From: Hominenteromicrobium sp900549945
Lineage (GTDB): Bacteria > Bacillota > Clostridia > Oscillospirales > Acutalibacteraceae
DNA: 64,000 nt
Direction: 5' to 3'
Assembly: GCA_902472305.1 (NCBI GenBank)
Contig: CABRNK010000011.1
Coordinates: 16,573 to 80,572, forward strand
Shown here: one piece after another, positions 23,495 through 32,414 of the stretch
Layout: every line of letters starts with the position of its first letter
Position numbering within the stretch: position 1 is the first letter of the stretch
Program-made: the position numbers and the translations under genes
Notes under the pieces: generated by a model
What the model was told of the DNA's origin: nothing
Seen by the model: only the letters and a program-made list of their open reading frames with translations
Databases searched by the model: none

Positions 23495-24538
23495 TTATAA
23501 CGTCCCTCCTTGTTCGTTCCGCCTGCGGAGCTGGCCGCAGGATGCTTCAATATCGGCCCCGAGCGTGCGCCGGACCGTAGCGGTGACACCCTTTTTTTCG
23601 AGTATCGCCGTGAATTTTCTGAGTCTTTCCTCCCCGCTCTTGCGGTAGCCCGTGCCGGTCACATCGTTGACCGGAATCAGGTTCACGTGGCTGATGATGC
23701 CGTGCAGGCGGGACGCAAGCTCCTGCGCGCAGGCATCGCTGTCGTTCACGCCGCTGATCATCGCATATTCAAAGGAGATCCGCCGGCCGGTCACATCGGA
23801 ATAGTAGCGGCAGCTTTTGAGCAGCGCCTCCACGTTCCACTTTTTGTTGACCGGCATCGTCCGGCTCCGGATTTCATCGTTCGGCGCATGCAGCGAAACG
23901 GAAAGCGTAAGCTGCAGCTTCCGGTCTGCGAGGTCGTAGATCCTGTCAACCAGCCCGCAGGTGGAAAGCGAAATGTGCCGCATACCAATATTAAGCCCGT
24001 TTTCTGACGAAACAAGCCCTAAAAACCTTAAAACATTCTGATAATTATCGAGCGGCTCGCCCATGCCCATCAAAACCACATTGGAAATGCGCGTTCCGAG
24101 ATCCTTTTGGGCGGTCTGAATCTCCGCGAGCATCTCGCCCGCCGTGAGGTTCCGCGAAAAGCCGCTCTTTCCCGTCGCGCAGAAGGTGCAGCCCATCCGG
24201 CAGCCCACCTGCGTCGAAATACAGATCGAATAGCCGTGCTTGTACTGCATGAGCACCGATTCGACCGTTTCGCCGTCGTTCAGGCGAAAGAGGTATTTCA
24301 CCGTGCCGTCGAGCTTTGAAACGCGCCGGATCACGATCTCCGCATTGCGCAGCTCGAACGATTCGTCCAGCGCGGCCCGCAGCGGCTTCGAGAGATCGGT
24401 CATCTCTTCAAACGAAGCGGCGCCGCGCTGGTGCAGCCAGCGGTAGACCTGCGCCGCGCGGTATTTTTGCAGGCCTCGCTCCTGAAACGCCGCCTGCAGC
24501 TCCTCGAGCTGCATCGAGCGTATATCGATTTTTCCCAA
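23495..24538 (-). CDS. rlmN: 23S rRNA (adenine2503-C2) methyltransferase
   Basis: A 347-aa radical SAM enzyme that methylates A2503 of 23S rRNA and A37 of some tRNAs. The cluster motif is CRMGCTFCATGKSGF (CxxxCxxC); the flanking VLMGMGEPLDNYQNV and SLHAPNDEIRSRTMPVNKK are RlmN hallmarks, and DIEASCGQLR holds the second catalytic Cys. I choose a TTG start at 24538 (giving LGKIDIRSMQLEELQAAF), 4 bases after the rsmB stop and preceded by AGGACGGGA, because it fits the family N-terminus. The longer frame lies in rsmB. Confidence 0.93.
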   Translation of the reverse strand: MGKIDIRSMQLEELQAAFQERGLQKYRAAQVYRWLHQRGAASFEEMTDLSKPLRAALDESFELRNAEIVIRRVSKLDGTVKYLFRLNDGETVESVLMQYKHGYSICISTQVGCRMGCTFCATGKSGFSRNLTAGEMLAEIQTAQKDLGTRISNVVLMGMGEPLDNYQNVLRFLGLVSSENGLNIGMRHISLSTCGLVDRIYDLADRKLQLTLSVSLHAPNDEIRSRTMPVNKKWNVEALLKSCRYYSDVTGRRISFEYAMISGVNDSDACAQELASRLHGIISHVNLIPVNDVTGTGYRKSGEERLRKFTAILEKKGVTATVRRTLGADIEASCGQLRRRNEQGGTL

Positions 24539-24542
24539 GCCC

Positions 24543-25871
24543 TTATCCCGTCCTTTCCGCCGCAGGGCTTTCCTTTTTTCTGAGGCCCGCGGCAAAGAAG
24601 CCGTCGCCGCCGAAATCCATCGGCATCATCGTCAGCATATGCGCCGGCTCGTCCGAAACAGAACGCGAAACGCCGGAAAGCGGCAGCGCATACGGCTCGA
24701 ACGCCGGATTATTTTCGAGAAACGCCGCGACGACCGCCGCGTTTTCCGCGCTGTGCAGCGTGCAGGTCGAATAGAACAGCAGGCCGCCCGGCCGCACCAG
24801 CGACGCCGAGTGCGTCAAAATTTGAAGCTGGAGCGCCGGCAGGCCGGCAAAGCTCTCCGGCTTTTTGTAGCGGATCTCCGGCTTGCGGCGGATGACGCCA
24901 AGCCCGGAGCACGGCACGTCGCACAGCACGCGGTCGTACTGCCCCGTGCACGGCCCGACCGCCGCATCGCGCACGGCGGCGGAAACCGCCGAAAGCCCGA
25001 GCCGCTCCGCGCCCCTGCGGATCAAACTGACGCGCCCCTTGTAGAGGTCGAAGGCGTCGAGCCGGCCGCAGTTTTCCATGCGCTCGGCGAGCGTGAAGCT
25101 CTTGCCGCCGGGCGCGGCGCAGACGTCCGCCACGCTTTCGCCCGGCTGCGGGTTAACGAGCGCGCACAGAAGCTGCGAGGAGAGGTCCTGCACATGGAAC
25201 AGCCCCTCGGAAAAGCCCGGCAGCGCCGTAGGATCGCCCGCGCCGCGCAGGCAAAGCGCGTTTTCCACGGCGGTCTCCGCCGTACCCGCCGGCAGCATGC
25301 CGAGAAGCTGCGCCGCCGTCGTTTTCACCGTGTTCACACGGATGTACGTCTCCGCGCGCTCCGCCATCGCCATGAGCAGCCGCTCCGTCAGCGGCGTGCC
25401 GTAGTCCCGGCGCCAGACGTCGATGACCGCCTGCGGGATGTTCCAGCGCACACATTCGCTTTCGGGCGGCGGGATCGTCTCTTTCCCCTTCGAGAAGCTG
25501 CGCAGCACGCCGTTCACAAAGCCCTTGTAGCGCCCGCGCATGTATTCGCCGGCGCAGAGCACCGCCTCGTTGACCGCCGCGGAATCCGGGATCTTATCGA
25601 GGTACAGCATCTGATACGCCGCGATACGCAGGATATTGAGCACTGTCTCGTCCATCTTCTGCTTTGGCTTTGCGAGGAAGCGCCGCACCGCGTAGTCGAG
25701 CGTCATGCGCTTTTCAAGCACACCGTAAAAAATCGCGGAGGCCAGCGCCGCATCGCGCGGCGCAAGGCCTGCGGCGCGGATCGCCTTGTCGATCACGATA
25801 TTCGAATAGCCTTCGTTCTGCGTCACGGCGTTTAAAGCCGCGAGCGCCGTTTTCCGGGATGAAGTCGCCAT
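24543..25871 (-). CDS. rsmB: 16S rRNA (cytosine967-C5) methyltransferase
   Basis: A 442-aa methyltransferase for C967 of 16S rRNA. An N-terminal NusB-like RNA-binding domain (residues ~1-140) precedes the Rossmann domain. Visible are VADVCAAPGGKSFTLAERM (SAM binding), DVPCSGLGVIRRKPEIRYKK (motif IV with Cys) and YSTCTLHSAENAAVV (catalytic Cys motif VI). It starts one base after fmt ends, continuing the translation-linked part of the operon. Confidence 0.95.
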   Translation of the reverse strand: MATSSRKTALAALNAVTQNEGYSNIVIDKAIRAAGLAPRDAALASAIFYGVLEKRMTLDYAVRRFLAKPKQKMDETVLNILRIAAYQMLYLDKIPDSAAVNEAVLCAGEYMRGRYKGFVNGVLRSFSKGKETIPPPESECVRWNIPQAVIDVWRRDYGTPLTERLLMAMAERAETYIRVNTVKTTAAQLLGMLPAGTAETAVENALCLRGAGDPTALPGFSEGLFHVQDLSSQLLCALVNPQPGESVADVCAAPGGKSFTLAERMENCGRLDAFDLYKGRVSLIRRGAERLGLSAVSAAVRDAAVGPCTGQYDRVLCDVPCSGLGVIRRKPEIRYKKPESFAGLPALQLQILTHSASLVRPGGLLFYSTCTLHSAENAAVVAAFLENNPAFEPYALPLSGVSRSVSDEPAHMLTMMPMDFGGDGFFAAGLRKKESPAAERTG

Positions 25872-25872
25872 A

Positions 25873-26790
25873 TCACCGAATCCTTACCGTATCGCCCGCG
25901 AGCGGGTGACCGCGCAGGTAGTCGCTGCCGCGCATGCGCTTGCCGTTCTCGGGCTGAATTTCCGTGAGCCGCACGGCGCCCTCACCGCAGAACACGGTCA
26001 TTTCGCCGTCCAGCTCAGCCATGGTGCCGGGCTCGCCCGAAGCGCAGGCAAGCTCCGTGCGGTACAGCTTCATGCGCTTGCCGCCGAGCATGAAAAACGC
26101 CGCCGGCCACGGGTTCAGGCCGCGCACAAGGTTGTGCACCGCCTGCGCGGGCATTGCCCAGTCGATTTCGCCCATTTCCTTGCGGATCATCGGCGCGTGC
26201 GTCGCCGCCGCCTCATCCTGCGGCTCGGGCACGATCGTGTCGAGCCGGTCGATCGTATCGACCAGCAGCTCTGCGCCAATCAGCTTGAGGCGGTCAAACA
26301 GCTCGCCGGAGGTCTCGTTTTCCCCGATCTCCGTCTCCGCCTTTCGCAGCATGTCGCCGGTGTCGAGCCCCTCGCCCATCTGCTGGATCGTGACGCCCGT
26401 CGTTTTCTCACCGTTCAGCACCGCCCACTGGATCGGCGCGGCGCCGCGGTATTTCGGCAGCAGCGAGCCGTGGACGTTGATGCAGCCCCTCGGCGGGATC
26501 GCGAGAACCGCCGGCGGCAGCAGCTTGCCGTACGCCGCGACGGCGATCAGCTCAGGCTTCAGCGCGCGCAGCGTTTCGGCGGCCTCCTCGGTGCGCAGCG
26601 TCGCAGGCTGGTATACCGGGATGTCGCGCTCGAGCGCCAGCGCTTTGACCGGCGGCGGCAGCAGCTTGTGCCCGCGGCCCTTCGGCTTATCGGGCTGCGT
26701 GTAGACCGCTGCGATCTCGTGCCCGCGCATAAGGAGCGCCTCGAGGCTCGGCACCGCGAAATCCGGCGTGCCCATAAAAACGATTCTCAT
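25873..26790 (-). CDS. fmt: Methionyl-tRNA formyltransferase
   Basis: A 305-aa enzyme that formylates initiator Met-tRNA using 10-formyl-tetrahydrofolate. The start MRIVFMGTPDFAVPSLEALL is diagnostic, followed by NVHGSLLPKYRGAAPIQWA with the catalytic Asn-His and TGVTIQQMGEGLDTGDML with the catalytic Asp. The ATG overlaps the end of def by 4 bases (ATGA), so the longer upstream frame is rejected. The def-fmt pairing reflects N-formyl addition and removal. Confidence 0.96.
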   Translation of the reverse strand: MRIVFMGTPDFAVPSLEALLMRGHEIAAVYTQPDKPKGRGHKLLPPPVKALALERDIPVYQPATLRTEEAAETLRALKPELIAVAAYGKLLPPAVLAIPPRGCINVHGSLLPKYRGAAPIQWAVLNGEKTTGVTIQQMGEGLDTGDMLRKAETEIGENETSGELFDRLKLIGAELLVDTIDRLDTIVPEPQDEAAATHAPMIRKEMGEIDWAMPAQAVHNLVRGLNPWPAAFFMLGGKRMKLYRTELACASGEPGTMAELDGEMTVFCGEGAVRLTEIQPENGKRMRGSDYLRGHPLAGDTVRIR

Positions 26791-27266
26791 GCGTTGCCCT
26801 CCCGCTCGAGCTCCTCGGGGTCGAGCATGCGGCTCGCACGCTCCGTGAAGCACACGCCGTTCAGGTGGTCAATCTCGTGGCAGAACGCGCGCGCGAGCAG
26901 CTCCGTGCCGGAGATTTCAAACGTCTTGCCGTGGCGGTCCTGCGCGCGCACCGTCACGTTCATCGGGCGGCAGACCATGCCCCACTCGCCCGGGAACGAC
27001 AGGCAGCCCTCAGCGCCGTCCTGCTCGCCGGAGGAGGCGACAATTTCGGGGTTGATCAGCTCGATGCGGCCCTCGCCGACATCGACGACGACGACGCGGC
27101 GCAGAAGGCCGACCTGAGGCGCCGCAAGACCGACGCCGTTCGCGTTCTCCATCGTCTCATACATGTCGTCGAGCAGCGTCCAGAGCTTGGCGTCGAACTT
27201 CTCGACCGGGCGGCACATCTTTGTCAGCACCTCGTCGCCGGTCGTTACTATATTTCTGCGTGCCAT
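26787..27266 (-). CDS. def: Peptide deformylase
   Basis: A 159-aa metalloenzyme that removes the formyl group from new proteins. All three motifs are present: GVGLAAPQVG (I), EGCLSFPGE (II, metal Cys) and HEIDHLNGV (III, HExxH). It sits between priA and fmt. Confidence 0.96.
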   Translation of the reverse strand: MARRNIVTTGDEVLTKMCRPVEKFDAKLWTLLDDMYETMENANGVGLAAPQVGLLRRVVVVDVGEGRIELINPEIVASSGEQDGAEGCLSFPGEWGMVCRPMNVTVRAQDRHGKTFEISGTELLARAFCHEIDHLNGVCFTERASRMLDPEELEREGNA

Positions 27267-27287
27267 GGCTATGGCTCCTTTCTGTAT

Positions 27288-29726
27288 TTACAAAATCACA
27301 TCGGGGTTCGGGTCGGCATAGGCCGTGACCGCCTGAAAGCGCTTGTCCGCGGCGAAATCCGCGAGCAGCGCGGCGATGATGTCCCGAAACTGCCGTGTGT
27401 TCTTATATTTCATCACGATTTTATAGCGGTACTTGCCGCCCATGCGCGAAACGGACGCTGCCGAGGCGCGCAGCAGGCGCAGCGGCAGCGCCGGGTAATC
27501 CCGGCTGAACGTCTCCCGCAGCCGCGCGGAAAAGCACTCTGCCGCCGCGCGGACGTGCTCCTCCTTCTCCCCGACAAACCCGATTTGCAGGATGTCCGAA
27601 AACGGCGGGTACAGCATCGCCCGGCGGAAGCGGATCTCCGTCTCAAAAAAGCGCTCGTAGTCCTGCTCGGCCGCAAGCCGCAGGTACGGGTTTTCCGGCA
27701 CGTGGGTCTGGATCAGCGCCGTGCCGCGGTAGCGGCCGCGCCCCGCCCGGCCGACCACCTGCGTGAGCAAGTCGAAAGTGCGCTCGTTGCTGCGGTAGTC
27801 GTCGCTGTAGAGCGACTGATCCGCCGAGAGCACGCCAACGAGCGTGACGTTCTCGAAATCGAGCCCCTTCGCAACCATCTGCGTGCCGACCATGATATCG
27901 TATTCGCCGGCAGAAAACGCGGCGAGCTTCTTTTCGAGCGCGTATTTGTTCGCGGTCGTGTCGGTGTCGATGCGCAGGATACGCGCCTCGGGAAAAGCCT
28001 CGCGCAGCTGATCCTCGGCCTTCTGCGTGCCGCCGCCTGAGAAGGTGATCTCCGTGCTGCCGCAGGCCGCGCAGCGCGCGTTCGCCGGCTCGGAATGCCC
28101 GCAGTAGTGGCACATCAGGCGGTTATTCGCCGCGTGGTAGGTCAGGGAAATCGAGCAGTTTGGGCAGGAGACGACCGTCTTGCAGCTTTTGCAGACCGCA
28201 TAGGTGTGGTAGCCGCGGCGGTTCAAAAGGACGATCGACTGCCGCCCCTGCGCGAGGTTTCCGGAGATCGCCCGCGCGAGCGCCATGCTGATCATCGGCT
28301 TGCCGCGGTAGAGATCCTCGCCGTTCATGTCGACAAGCCGCACATCGGGCACCAGCGCGTCGCCGTAGCGGTTCAAAAGCGCGTGGTAGCGGTACCTGCC
28401 GCTTTTCGCCATGAAATACGATTCGACCGACGGCGTCGCAGAGCAGAGCAGGCAGTATGCCTTGTTGTAGCTGGCGCGGAACTTCGCGATTTCCCGCGCG
28501 TGGTAGCGCGGGCTGCTCTCCGACTTGTAGGTACTCTCCTGCTCCTCGTCCATGACGATCAGCCCGAGCGCCTGCACCGGCGCAAAGACCGCCGAGCGCG
28601 TGCCGACGACAATTTTCGCCTGCCCGCTGCGCACCCGCTTCCACTCGTCCATGCGCTCGCCCATCGAGAGGCCGCTGTGGAAAACGGCGACCGTGTCGCC
28701 GAACGCCGCGGTAAAGACCGCAAGCGTCTGCGGCGTCAGCGAGATCTCCGGCACGGTGACGATCACGCCGCGCCCCCTTTTGAGGACGTGCCGGATCACG
28801 TGCATGAAAACCGCCGTCTTGCCCGATCCCGTGATGCCGTAGAGCAGCGCGACCGCCGGCTCCGGCCCGTCGCACTCGCGCACGATGCTTTCCGCGGCGC
28901 GCGCCTGCTCCGGCGAAAGCGATTCGGGCAGCGCGACATCCGCGGCGGAAACCTTCGGCCGGCGGAACCGCTCGACCTCGAAGCTCTCGGCGGCGCCCTT
29001 ATCGCACAGTGCCTTGATGACCGCGGTGCTCGCGCCCGTGTAGTAGCTCAGCTCGCGCACCGTCACGGTACCCGCCGCGCAGAGCGTGTCGTAGGCGCTC
29101 TGCTGCTTCGGCGAGAGCTTGCCCGAAAAATCCGGGACGGCGCAGACCATCCGGGAAGTCGCGTCATTCAGGTTGCGCGACGCCGCGTTCTCGCAGAGCA
29201 CGACGCCTCTTTCAAGCAGCCCGCGCAGCGCACCGCTCTTCTCGTCGATGCCGAGCTTTGCGGAAAGCTGCGCGCCGGTCATGCCGTCCTTCGCGTCGGA
29301 AAGCTGCATGATGATCTGCCATTCCAGATCGCCGTGCGCGGTGCGGTCGTAATCCTTGAACGCGGCGCTCATACGGTAGCGGTTGACGAGCTTGTAGCCG
29401 ATGCCGGCCGGAATCATCAGCTTCACAGCCTCGAAAAGCGTGCAGTAATAGCGGCTTTTCATCCACGGCACAAGCGCCAGCATCTCATCACTCAAAAGCG
29501 GCTCTCCGTCGAGCACCTGCAAAACAGCCTTGAGCCGCCCGTCCGCCGCCGGCGCCTCGGAAACCGAGAGCACCATGCCGACCCGCGTGCGGTTGCCCGC
29601 GCCGAAAGGCACCGTGACGCGCACGCCCGGGCGCACGGCCGCGGCAAGCGCCTCCGGCACGGTATAAGTGAACGGCTTATCGAAACGGTAGGTCGTGTTC
29701 TCGACCGCCAACTGGGCGAACAGCAA
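27288..29726 (-). CDS. priA: Primosomal protein N' (replication restart helicase)
   Basis: An 812-aa superfamily 2 helicase that reloads the replisome at stalled forks. Visible are an N-terminal DNA-binding region (FDKPFTYTVPEALAAAV), Walker A GITGSGKTAVFMHV, the DEEQ box (VMDEEQESTYKSE), the Cys-rich zinc module CKSCKTVVSCPNCS followed by CHYCGH and CAACGS, and motif VI QVVGRAGRG. It begins with TTG (LLFAQLAVENTTY) after AAGGAG. Length fits the family. Confidence 0.95.
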   Translation of the reverse strand: MLFAQLAVENTTYRFDKPFTYTVPEALAAAVRPGVRVTVPFGAGNRTRVGMVLSVSEAPAADGRLKAVLQVLDGEPLLSDEMLALVPWMKSRYYCTLFEAVKLMIPAGIGYKLVNRYRMSAAFKDYDRTAHGDLEWQIIMQLSDAKDGMTGAQLSAKLGIDEKSGALRGLLERGVVLCENAASRNLNDATSRMVCAVPDFSGKLSPKQQSAYDTLCAAGTVTVRELSYYTGASTAVIKALCDKGAAESFEVERFRRPKVSAADVALPESLSPEQARAAESIVRECDGPEPAVALLYGITGSGKTAVFMHVIRHVLKRGRGVIVTVPEISLTPQTLAVFTAAFGDTVAVFHSGLSMGERMDEWKRVRSGQAKIVVGTRSAVFAPVQALGLIVMDEEQESTYKSESSPRYHAREIAKFRASYNKAYCLLCSATPSVESYFMAKSGRYRYHALLNRYGDALVPDVRLVDMNGEDLYRGKPMISMALARAISGNLAQGRQSIVLLNRRGYHTYAVCKSCKTVVSCPNCSISLTYHAANNRLMCHYCGHSEPANARCAACGSTEITFSGGGTQKAEDQLREAFPEARILRIDTDTTANKYALEKKLAAFSAGEYDIMVGTQMVAKGLDFENVTLVGVLSADQSLYSDDYRSNERTFDLLTQVVGRAGRGRYRGTALIQTHVPENPYLRLAAEQDYERFFETEIRFRRAMLYPPFSDILQIGFVGEKEEHVRAAAECFSARLRETFSRDYPALPLRLLRASAASVSRMGGKYRYKIVMKYKNTRQFRDIIAALLADFAADKRFQAVTAYADPNPDVIL

Positions 29727-29744
29727 ATTCAGGACTCCTTCGGG

Positions 29745-29957
29745 TTATACGTTTTCTTCTTCGGTCTCCGTCTCGATGATACGGACCTTGTCGTCTACAA
29801 AATCCTGCACGGCGAGGTCGACCGGCTTCTCGACGAGAATCTGGTTGTTTTCCTCCGCCTTTTCCACGATCTCACGCGCGCGCTTCGCGACGGCAATCAC
29901 AACGGAATAGTAGCTCTTGTGCGGTGTCTTGATGATGTTCGAAGAAGGTTTAAGCAT
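29745..29957 (-). CDS. rpoZ: RNA polymerase omega subunit
   Basis: A 70-aa protein that helps assemble RNA polymerase. The sequence MLKPSSNIIKTPHKSYYSVV and IAVAKRAREIVEKAEENNQI matches omega (S-x-Y-x-x-V-x-x-x-A-K-R-A-R). It overlaps the end of gmk by 8 bases, the conserved gmk-rpoZ-priA order. Confidence 0.93.
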   Translation of the reverse strand: MLKPSSNIIKTPHKSYYSVVIAVAKRAREIVEKAEENNQILVEKPVDLAVQDFVDDKVRIIETETEEENV

Positions 29958-30558
29958 GGTTCAAAATCCTTTCAGCAATATTGTTTTCGCGGGAAACACG
30001 GAGCTTCTCCGCGGTTAAGATGGCTTCGATTTCCGCCGCGGCCTGCTCGACCGTGTCGTTGACGACGGCATAATCGTAATCCTTTACGCAGCGGATTTCT
30101 TCCTCCGCCGCCTGCAGGCGCTTTCTGACCACCGCGTCGGCCTCGGTGCCGCGGCCCCGCAGGCGCTTTTCAAGCACCTCGAGCGACGGCGGCAGGATAA
30201 AGAGGCTCACGCAGTCGGGCGCGGCGGTCTTGATCTGCCGGCCGCCCTGCACCTCGATCTCGAGCACGACATCGTGCCCGGCATCGAGCCACGCCTGAAT
30301 CGGCGCCTTCGGCGTGCCGTAATAGTTTTCGCAGTATTCGGCGTATTCCAGCATCGCGCCGCCCGCGATATTCTTCTGGAACTGCTCCCTTGTGATGAAA
30401 TGGTAGTGCACGCCGTCCTGCTCGCCCTCGCGCGGCGCACGGGTCGTCGCGGAAACCGACATGCGCAGGTTCGCGTTGCGCTCGAACAGCGCCTTCAGAA
30501 TCGTGCCCTTTCCGCCGCCCGACGGTGACGAAACGACGATCAGCAATCCTTTTTTCAT
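29950..30558 (-). CDS. gmk: Guanylate kinase
   Basis: A 202-aa kinase converting GMP to GDP with ATP. The P-loop VVSSPSGGGKGTILKAL is near the N-terminus, followed by the GMP-binding SATTRAPREGEQDGVHYHF and LEYAEYCENYYGTP. It lies after remA with a 107-base gap and overlaps rpoZ. Confidence 0.96.
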   Translation of the reverse strand: MKKGLLIVVSSPSGGGKGTILKALFERNANLRMSVSATTRAPREGEQDGVHYHFITREQFQKNIAGGAMLEYAEYCENYYGTPKAPIQAWLDAGHDVVLEIEVQGGRQIKTAAPDCVSLFILPPSLEVLEKRLRGRGTEADAVVRKRLQAAEEEIRCVKDYDYAVVNDTVEQAAAEIEAILTAEKLRVSRENNIAERILNHA

Positions 30559-30665
30559 AGTTTTACCCCGGCCCTTTCAGGCCATCCTTTCCGCAAAGGC
30601 CGCGCCGCAGCTTTCCGCCAAAGCGCCGCCCTCCTTTTTCCCTTCATTTCTTTTCCCTGCGTCCG

Positions 30666-30932
30666 CTACAGCGCGCTTTCCTCCGCGTCGTCCGCCGCCC
30701 GGCCGCCGAAGCGGTTCGAAACGGTTTCCGGCTGCAAGGCCGAAAGCACCACGTGGTCGCTGTCCATGATAAGCACCGTGCGCGTCTTGCGGCCGCAGGT
30801 CGCGTCGATCAGCGCGCCGCGCTCCCTCGAATCCTGCACGATCCGCTTGATCGGCGCCGATTCCGGGCCGACAATCGCGATCACGCGCTCGGCAGACACC
30901 ATGTTGCCGAAGCCTATATTGACAAGCTGCAT
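30666..30932 (-). CDS. remA: RemA/DUF370 family DNA-binding regulator
   Basis: An 88-aa protein of the RemA family, which in Bacillus activates matrix and osmoprotection genes. It shows the family pattern LVNIGFGNMVSAERVIAIVG, RIVQDSRERGALIDATCGRK and RTVLIMDSDHVVLSALQPET. The yicC-remA-gmk-rpoZ order is widely conserved. AAGGAG precedes the ATG. Confidence 0.93.
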   Translation of the reverse strand: MQLVNIGFGNMVSAERVIAIVGPESAPIKRIVQDSRERGALIDATCGRKTRTVLIMDSDHVVLSALQPETVSNRFGGRAADDAEESAL

Positions 30933-30953
30933 GACTTTACAGCTCCTTCCGGT

Positions 30954-31841
30954 TTACTCGATGTTCTGAATCTGCTCGCGGATTTTCTCGATCTCCGCCT
31001 TGATGTCAACGACCATGTAGGCGATCTGCGAATCGCTCGCCTTCGAGCCGATCGTGTTCGTCTCGCGGTTCATCTCCTGCACGAGAAAGTCCATCTTGCG
31101 CCCGGAGGGTTCCTCGGCGCCGAGCAGCGACTTGAGCTGCTCGAAATGGCTCCTCAGGCGCACCGTTTCCTCGGCGACGGCCACCTTATCGGCGAAAATC
31201 GCGGCTTCGGTCAAAATGCGCTGCTCGTCGATCGCTGTGTCGCTCAATACCTCGCGCAGCTTCATTTCCAGCCGCTCGCGGTACGCTTTCACCGTTTCCG
31301 GCGAGCGCGCCTCGATCTTCCCGACCAGCTCGAGGATCACGGCGGCGCGGGCCATCACGTCCTCATAGAGGCGGCTGCCCTCGGTCTCGCGCATCGCGAT
31401 GAACGCGTCCACGGCCTTTTCCGCCACCGGCTGAACCGCCGCCCAGATGGCCTCCTCATCCTCGGGCGCCTTGTGCACCGAGAAAATATCGGAGTAGCGG
31501 GACAGCGAATTGACCGTGACCGTATCGGGCAGCTTGTAGCGCTCGGTGATCTCCCGCAGCGCGGCGATATAGCCGGCGGCGAGCGAATGATTCACGCTGA
31601 CGACCACATCGGCGTCCTCCAGCGTTTCGATGCTGAGGAACAGGTCGATCTTACCGCGCGCAACGCGGCTCTGCACGTAGCTTTTCAGCTTATCCTCGAG
31701 AAAGCCGTAGCCGCGCGTCACGCGGGGCGAAAACTCGAAATATTTGTGGTTGACCGATTTCAGCTCCACCGTAATGCGCCTGCCGCCGACGGTTTCCTCG
31801 CAGCGGCCGTATCCGGTCATACTCTTCACCATTTGGATCAT
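30954..31841 (-). CDS. yicC: YicC/YloC family endoribonuclease
   Basis: A 295-aa protein of the YicC family, shown in E. coli and Bacillus to be an endoribonuclease that affects RNA turnover. The opening VKSMTGYGRCEETVGGRR, the middle LEDKLKSYVQSRVARGKIDL, and the C-terminal DUF1732 segment GRKMDFLVQEMNRETNTIGS with the ending EKIREQIQNIE are all typical. Of three in-frame ATGs I choose that at 31841 because AAGGA lies 6 bases before it. It is the first gene of a 13-gene minus-strand operon. Confidence 0.92.
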   Translation of the reverse strand: MIQMVKSMTGYGRCEETVGGRRITVELKSVNHKYFEFSPRVTRGYGFLEDKLKSYVQSRVARGKIDLFLSIETLEDADVVVSVNHSLAAGYIAALREITERYKLPDTVTVNSLSRYSDIFSVHKAPEDEEAIWAAVQPVAEKAVDAFIAMRETEGSRLYEDVMARAAVILELVGKIEARSPETVKAYRERLEMKLREVLSDTAIDEQRILTEAAIFADKVAVAEETVRLRSHFEQLKSLLGAEEPSGRKMDFLVQEMNRETNTIGSKASDSQIAYMVVDIKAEIEKIREQIQNIE

Positions 31842-31917
31842 CTCTTTTCCTTGCATTATTTCGCCGGGCGCATACCGCAAAAGGACACACGAACCGACTA
31901 TAATCCATTATCAAGTT

Positions 31918-31946
31918 ATTTTACCATTTTGATGCGGAAAATGCAA
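31918..31946 (-). promoter_or_regulatory. Promoter of the yicC-thiN operon
   Basis: On the minus strand TTGCAT, 17 bases, then TAAAAT, about 75 bases before yicC. No other strong promoter or terminator interrupts the 13 genes down to thiN. Confidence 0.65.
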
Positions 31947-31980
31947 CCTGTACGGGCAGAAATTCGGAATTTTCTGCATG

Positions 31981-32016
31981 AAAAGGGGCCGCAGGGATAC
32001 CTCATCCCCACGGCCC
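31981..32016 (-). terminator. Terminator of the scpA-rluB operon
   Basis: On the minus strand a stem of GGGCCGTGGGGAT with ATCCCTGCGGCCC (wobbles included) is followed by CTTTT, just after the 130-codon gene. Confidence 0.75.
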
Positions 32017-32021
32017 TGCCC

Positions 32022-32414
32022 TTACGTGTAGTGCACGATCGCTTCCATCGGCGCTTCGGCGTACTGCTCGAGCGCCTCGAAGCCGCGCAGCCGGAAAAAA
32101 TCGTAGAAATCCGGAAACGCGGTGCGAATGCGCCGCGCGCCGTGTACCTCGCCGAACGACGCGGCGGCGCGCAGCAGCGTGTCGAGCACGAACACGGTCT
32201 CTGCATCCGGCTTTTCGGCGGCAAAATCGGTGCGCCCGCCCACGGAAAAGCCGTAGACGACGAGCGCGTCCGCCTGAAGTCCGGCTGCAACATAGCCGAG
32301 CTCGTCCGCGCTGTCCGTCATCACGAGCACGCGCGCCTCAGCGCCGGCGCCCGCTGTTGCGCGGAGAATTGCCTTTTCCCGGTCTTTTTCCTCCATCGGC
32401 ACGATTTGCAGCAT
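32022..32414 (-). CDS. Hypothetical protein downstream of rluB
   Basis: A 130-aa protein starting MLQIVPMEEKDREKAILRAT and ending FYDFFRLRGFEALEQYAEAP before MEAIVHYT. The pattern (a first strand with a charged helix, a central VLVMTDSADELGYVAAGL, and a late F-R-L-R-G-F-E) is reminiscent of a small GNAT acetyltransferase fold, but no clear acetyl-CoA loop (Q/RxxGxG/A) is present, so I do not assign a function. It overlaps the 3' end of rluB by 77 bases in another frame. It is last in the operon before a terminator. Confidence 0.6.
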   Translation of the reverse strand: MLQIVPMEEKDREKAILRATAGAGAEARVLVMTDSADELGYVAAGLQADALVVYGFSVGGRTDFAAEKPDAETVFVLDTLLRAAASFGEVHGARRIRTAFPDFYDFFRLRGFEALEQYAEAPMEAIVHYT

